Of a DNA stretch of 24,486 nt, positions 20,313 to 24,486 are shown piece after piece (position 1 is the stretch's first letter; the number at the start of each line of letters is the position of its first letter). The translations under genes and the position numbers were made by a program. Under the pieces are notes generated by a model that was not told the origin of the DNA, did not search any database, and saw only the letters and a list, made by a program, of their open reading frames with translations. Source of the DNA: Opitutaceae bacterium. GTDB taxonomy: Bacteria; Verrucomicrobiota; Verrucomicrobiia; Opitutales; Opitutaceae. Location of the stretch: assembly GCA_003168315.1 (NCBI GenBank), contig PMSP01000232.1, positions 2,400-26,885 of the forward strand, given 5' to 3'.

Positions 20313-22093
20313 GCGTCCGGCCGCGCACGGCGCAGGAGCTGATCCACTGGCTTGAGATGGGCGGGGGCGCCCGCTGGGTCCTCATCGGGGCCCTCCTGGT
20401 CTGCGGGGTCGGGACGTCCCTCGTCGTCTCGTGGAGGCAGTTCCACGGCGCCGCGAGCGAGGCGACCCTCGTCCAGGCCGACATGGGGCGGCAGATCGCG
20501 TCGGGGGCGGGTTTCACGACCCGGGTCAACTATCCCCAGGCGGTCGCGTTCCTCGGCGCCCGGGGCGTCCGCTTCGACCCGGCGGTTCCCTATCCCGAGG
20601 TCTACCAGGCGCCGCTCTACCCGATGGTGATCGCGGGGGGCCTTCGCCTGCTGCCCTCCTCGCTCCGGGAGTCCCTCTTCGCGTCGGTGCCGGCGCCCCC
20701 CTACGGCTACGGAGCCGACTACTTCCTCCTCGGGCTGAACCTCGTCCTCTTCTGGCTCGCGGTGGGGCTCGCCTTCGACCTCGGCCGCAGGCTCTTCGGC
20801 GCGCCCTCGGGTTGGCTCGCGGCGGCGGCGATCTTCGTCTCGGTCCCCATCTGGCAGCAGGTGGTCGCGGTCAACGGGACGGCCCTCATGATGGTGCTGG
20901 CGCTCGCGGCGTTCCAGGCGTGGTGGCGCGCGGAATCCGCGGGGGACGCGCGGGGGGCGTCCCTTCCGCTGGCGGCGCTCGGGGCCCTCTGCGGCCTCCT
21001 GTTCCTGGCCGAGTACTCGTCGGGCATGCTGGTCGCGGTCGCCTCGGTGCGCGTTCTTCGCCGGTTCGCGGGCGCCGCCCGCTGGCGCTCGCTTGCGCTC
21101 CTCCTCTGCGGCTTCGCCGTCGTCGCGGCGCCGTGGGTCGTCCGCAACCTGCGGGTCACCGGGCTTCCCGTGGGGCTCGCCGTCCAGAACATCGCCCTGA
21201 AGTCCGGGGACGCGACGGCCGAGCCGGCGACCGTCCGGGCGACGCTTTCGGCGACGCTGCCCCCGATCGAGCTGAACAAGCTCTCCAACAAGGTGCTGAG
21301 CGCGCTCCAGGAAGCCGTCAGGTCGCGGGTCTGGTCGGGCGGGGCGATGTGGTTCGCGGCATTCTTTGCGGCGGGCTGGCTCTATGTCTTCAAGTCCGCG
21401 CCGGTCAACCGCCTCCGGTGGCTCTTCGCCGTGTCGCTCCTCGTCCTTGTGGCCTCCCAGGCCACCTTCAATTCGGGCGAGAGCGAGCGCCAGGCGGTGG
21501 CGTGGCTCTCGCCGCTCATCATCGTGTTCGGGGCCGGCTTCTTCTTCGTCCTCCTCTCAAGCAACCCCCTCCTCGGCTCGTGGCCCAGGCTCTGCGCCGC
21601 GGCCCTCCTCACGCTCCAGGCGCTCCCGCTCGTCCACGACGCCCTGGACCCCCACTGGCTCCACTTCCAGTACCCGCCGTACTTCCCGCAGCTTTTCCGG
21701 GGCATGAGACGCCAGATGGACCTGTCGGACGCCGCCGGGCGCTACGGGCTCATGGCCGACGTGCCGGCGGGGCTCGCCTGGTACGGGGAGGCGCGGGTCT
21801 GGGCGCAGCCGGCGACCCTCCGGGATTTCTACGCGGTACAGGTCGAGCAGCCGACGGGCGAGCTCCTCCTCACCCCCAGGACGCTCGACCGCCCGTTTTT
21901 CTCGGACCTGAACGCGAAGGCGAGGACCCCCAGCTTCCTGACGGCGTCGATCCCCAGGATAGGGGAATGGGGGGAGGTCTACGGCGGCCTCCTCACGGGG
22001 ACGCTCCCCCGGGATTTCCCGCTTTCGACGCCCCGGAAGGTCACGGAGGACCTCTATGTCCTCTTCAACTCATCGATGGCGTCCGGGCGCTGA
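20309..22093 (+). CDS. GT39-like (ArnT/PMT type) membrane glycosyltransferase
   Basis: A 594-residue protein with about ten membrane helices, resembling membrane glycosyltransferases of the dolichyl-phosphate-mannose/ArnT type. After the first helix (WVLIGALLVCGVGTSLVV) a periplasmic loop carries EATLVQADMGRQIASGAGFTTRVNYP and YQAPLYPMVIAGGLRLL, the arrangement around the catalytic acidic residue and the APLYP motif in this family. The C-terminal 150 residues form a soluble periplasmic domain (RQMDLSDAAGRYGLMADVPAGLAWYGEARVWA). It would transfer a sugar from a lipid carrier to a lipid, glycan or protein. Translation is probably coupled to the regulator gene (ATGA overlap at 20309). The exact substrate is unknown. 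Confidence 0.75.
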
Positions 22094-22179
22094 TGACGCC
22101 TACCGGCCTTCGCCAAGGAATTGGTCTTGCCAGTAGTTAGCAAAATGGCAGGTTTGCGGACGATTTCCGGGAGCCAAAA

Positions 22180-23358
22180 ATGAGACTATTTCGGGTCATA
22201 CTATCTGCTACCCCGCTGGCCCTTTGCACGGCGGCGCTCGCCGTCTATGCCCCCATCCCGGTGCAGGAGCAGGGCAAGGACCTCACCATCTCCCTCGAGG
22301 GCGGCGTCACCTACAACAACAACATTTTCGGGGCGGCCACGGACCCGATCGAGAGCATCATCCTGGAGTTCTCCCCGAAGATCGACTTCAACTCGTCCCT
22401 GACCGAGCAGACCTTCTTCTCGGCCTCCTACCAGCCCTCGCTCGACTACTTCACGAACCGCCCCAACGACAAGACGGTCATCAGCCACAACGTCGACGCC
22501 CGCCTCGCCCACTCCTTCTCGAAGACCTCGGTCCTCGACTTAACGGATGCCTACGCCTACGACGAGAATCCCGAGGCCCTCCTGAACGGCGCGCCGGTCA
22601 ACACCGACCAGACCCTCCAGAGCAACGAGTTCGACGCCCGCCTTTCCTTCGCGCCGACGGAGAAGCTGGGCCTGGTGGTCAAGGCGCGGAGCGTCTACTA
22701 CGACTACATCAACCAGTTCCTCGGGGATGAGCTGAACCGCTTCGAGAACCTCTACGGCATGGAGGCCGACTTCACGCTTCTTCCGGAGTTCAAGCTGGCG
22801 GGCGAGTACCGCCACCAGGACATCGACTACGTCACGGACCCCTCCGACAACAACAAGCACACGGACTTCCTGATGGTGGGCTTCGACTACGCCGCGGCGC
22901 CGAAATTGACCGCGAGCGTGCGGGTGGGCGGCGAGTTCCGGCACCTGGACGGCCTGGGCGACCAGACGACCCCGTACGCCGAGGTCTCGGCAAAGTACGC
23001 CTACGCCAAGGGCTCCTTTGTCGCCATAGGCTACACCTACAGCCTCGAGGAGACCTCGGACCCGATCCATTTCAGCGACGAGAAGACGAACCGGATGTTC
23101 GTGAACGTCGAGCATTCCTTCACCGCCCTCATCGTCGGCTCGGCTTCGTTCGACTACGAGCCCTCGAGCCTCGTCGGGCGTCCCGGTGTGCCCGACATAG
23201 AGGAGGACACGACCCACGCCGGCGTGGCGCTCACCTACCTGCCCGCCAAGAACTGGAAGGTTACCGCCTCCTACGACTACGACTTCGTCGATTCCGGCCT
23301 GTCCTTCCGCGGGCTGAACAGAACCCGCCTTGGTGTGAGCTCCACGGTGGAGTTCTGA
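22180..23358 (+). CDS. Outer-membrane beta-barrel protein of an exopolysaccharide locus
   Basis: A 392-residue protein with a signal peptide (FRVILSATPLALCTAALAVYA) and then a series of alternating hydrophobic strands rich in Tyr, Asp and Asn (ISLEGGVTYNNNIFGAA, FFSASYQPSLDYF, FKLAGEYRHQDIDYV, KLTASVRVGGEFRHL, WKVTASYDYDFV). It ends in VEF, the terminal Phe that signals barrel insertion. About 16 strands seem possible. Proteins like this accompany Wzz/GumC-type genes in Verrucomicrobia-like polysaccharide loci, where they may help export or anchor the polymer; this is inferred from context. GGGAG (22169-22173) is the ribosome binding site, 6 bases before ATG 22180. A gap of 86 bp upstream may hold the promoter, but no convincing sigma-70 or sigma-54 site was found. 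Confidence 0.82.
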   Translation: MRLFRVILSATPLALCTAALAVYAPIPVQEQGKDLTISLEGGVTYNNNIFGAATDPIESIILEFSPKIDFNSSLTEQTFFSASYQPSLDYFTNRPNDKTVISHNVDARLAHSFSKTSVLDLTDAYAYDENPEALLNGAPVNTDQTLQSNEFDARLSFAPTEKLGLVVKARSVYYDYINQFLGDELNRFENLYGMEADFTLLPEFKLAGEYRHQDIDYVTDPSDNNKHTDFLMVGFDYAAAPKLTASVRVGGEFRHLDGLGDQTTPYAEVSAKYAYAKGSFVAIGYTYSLEETSDPIHFSDEKTNRMFVNVEHSFTALIVGSASFDYEPSSLVGRPGVPDIEEDTTHAGVALTYLPAKNWKVTASYDYDFVDSGLSFRGLNRTRLGVSSTVEF

Positions 23359-23410
23359 CGGCGCCTGCAGGCCCGGTCCCCGCCCGAAGGGGGACAATCC
23401 CATAGAACCC

Positions 23411-24486
23411 ATGGCATCGTCTTCAGGCTCCAAGGAGAGCGCGTCCCTCGCCGACCTCGTGAAGGTCCTGAGGATGCGCCTGCCCCTGATCGCGCTCATC
23501 GTCGGCCTCGTGTTCGTGACGACGATGGTCGTCACCGCGTTCCTGCCACGGTGGTACCTCGCGACGACGAAGGTGAAGGTCGAGAAGCCCGAGAGCGACG
23601 TGAAGCTCTTCCAGGTCCAGGCCAGCACCGCCTACGACCCCTATTTCCTGCAGGACCAGTTCAAGATCATGCAGAACGAGAAGATCCTCTACCCGGTCAT
23701 CGAGAAGCTGGGCCTGAACACGCGGCTCGCGGCGGCCGCGGGCGCCCCGGGCGCGACCCTCTCGAACGACCTCACCTACCGGTACATCCTGAGCAAGATG
23801 CTGCGGGTCGAGTCGCAGAGGAGCTCCTCCCTGATCGACATAAACGTGTTCGCCCAGGACCCGGCCCTGGCCGCGGAGATCGCGAACGAGATAGCGCGCG
23901 AATACTCGGACGACCGGATCGAGCAGGCGACCTCGCAGCAGAAGGAGGGCATGGCCCAGCTCCGCAAGGAGCTGGCGGAGCAGGAGGAGGCCGTCTCCCA
24001 CCAGAGGGACGCCGTCGAGAAGCTCCGCAAGGACCTCAACATCTCCGGCGTCGACCTGAACACGAAGTACTCGGACATGGAGATCGAGACCCTGCGCCAG
24101 ATGCAGAACTCGCTCATCGCGCTCCGGGTCGACGCCATCGGGCGCAAGACGCGCTGGGAGCGGTTCCGGGCCATCCCGATCGAGGAGCGGATCGGCCTCG
24201 TGAACTCGGAGCTGATACCCGACCAGAACATCCAGAACCTCCTGCAGGCCTACCTGATCGCCGACCAGAAGGTCACGCAGCTGAAGGCCCGGCTCGGCGA
24301 GGCGCACCCCGACCTGGTGTCGGCCATCGAGAACCGGGCGAAGATAAAGGAGCAGCTCGAGGCGCTCCTCAGGGGATACGAGAGCGGGCTGGAGAGCGCC
24401 TACAAGGAGGCCGAGGCGAGGGTCGACGAGCTCGAGGCCCAGCTTGCGAAGGCGAAGGTGGACCAGATCCTCTCGGCGCGGGACCG
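23411..24486 (+). CDS. GumC/Wzz-family polysaccharide chain-length / export protein (5' part)
   Basis: An open frame runs off the window end after about 358 residues. A short cytoplasmic start and the first membrane helix (LPLIALIVGLVFVTTMVVTAFL, about 24-45) are followed by the Wzz-type periplasmic region (YLATTKVKVEKPESDVKLFQ, YDPYFLQDQFKIMQNEKILYPVIEKLGLN), DINVFAQDPALAAEIANEIAREY and a long coiled coil from about residue 175 (KEGMAQLRKELAEQEEAVSHQRD and beyond). The C-terminal helix and any tyrosine-kinase domain lie outside. Such proteins control polymer length and form part of the export complex together with an outer-membrane partner, here probably the barrel protein upstream (52 bp before). 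ATG 23411 has no strong ribosome binding site. Confidence 0.93.
   Translation, partial: MASSSGSKESASLADLVKVLRMRLPLIALIVGLVFVTTMVVTAFLPRWYLATTKVKVEKPESDVKLFQVQASTAYDPYFLQDQFKIMQNEKILYPVIEKLGLNTRLAAAAGAPGATLSNDLTYRYILSKMLRVESQRSSSLIDINVFAQDPALAAEIANEIAREYSDDRIEQATSQQKEGMAQLRKELAEQEEAVSHQRDAVEKLRKDLNISGVDLNTKYSDMEIETLRQMQNSLIALRVDAIGRKTRWERFRAIPIEERIGLVNSELIPDQNIQNLLQAYLIADQKVTQLKARLGEAHPDLVSAIENRAKIKEQLEALLRGYESGLESAYKEAEARVDELEAQLAKAKVDQILSARD

Noticed and set aside
20431..22140. 569-codon plus-strand frame over the glycosyltransferase
   Set aside because: Arg/Gly/Pro-rich alternate frame without membrane segments; the frame from 20309 shows clear helices and family motifs.
22094..22179. Sigma-54 promoter (TGGCA near 22146 and TTGC near 22154)
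   Set aside because: Spacing between the GG and GC elements is about 3 bases too short for a -24/-12 promoter.

Overview
The window joins two kinds of DNA. Positions 1 to about 9,160 are a mobile gene-cassette array (integron type), with mixed base composition and genes that all point right. Positions from about 9,400 to the end are GC-rich, densely packed chromosomal DNA. The host is most likely a member of the Verrucomicrobiota. This inference rests on high GC, tandem RNase HIII and HII genes, an ECF sigma/Spy-like unit, an NtrC-type regulator beside an exopolysaccharide locus, and a GumC/Wzz-type protein. It is not proven: the window contains no rRNA or other taxonomic marker.

Cassette array (1 to about 9,160). 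Short genes are separated by near-identical attC recombination sites of 96 to 97 bp. Each runs from a GCCTAAC-like R'' core to a GTTRRRY-like R' core. For most of the cassettes bounded by intact sites, the R' at the left edge is the exact complement of the R'' near the right edge, so the unit boundaries are well defined. The cassettes encode small membrane proteins of unknown function, two DUF1801 proteins, a pyrimidine-dimer glycosylase-like DNA repair protein, a secreted SnoaL-like protein, a Phd/ParE-type toxin-antitoxin pair, two GNAT acetyltransferases and a DUF4260 protein. No integrase or attI is present. By orientation they would lie to the left of the window, or the array lacks an integrase. 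attC sites are intact on the left and increasingly truncated or mutated after about 6.1 kb, as expected for the oldest, distal end.

Insertion sequence (591-2064). An IS110-family element of the IS1111 subgroup sits inside the first complete attC. Removing exactly 1,474 bp restores a 96-bp attC, the same length as its neighbours. The non-coding right part of the element contains 11 bases identical to the bottom strand of the attC target, ending at the CT/AG core, followed by a hairpin. A second hairpin is followed by 7 bases matching the element's own end junction. This is the layout expected of a bridge RNA (seekRNA) that programmes insertion into attC, and it is the most interesting signal in the window.

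Chromosomal part. After a truncated SRPBCC fragment and a possible terminator come a DUF4242 protein, unknown membrane or secreted proteins, a GNAT and a HAD phosphatase. The adenine glycosylase gene mutY is on the minus strand, its stop overlapping that of the HAD gene. It is divergent from rnhC (RNase HIII), which is followed by rnhB (RNase HII), a soluble PAS histidine kinase, a lipoprotein (minus strand), an ECF sigma factor with a small membrane protein and a Spy/CpxP-like periplasmic protein, and a sigma-54 response regulator coupled to a GT39-like membrane glycosyltransferase. The window ends with an outer-membrane beta-barrel protein and the start of a GumC/Wzz-like chain-length protein. 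The last genes look like the start of an exopolysaccharide export locus, possibly controlled by the kinase/regulator pair.
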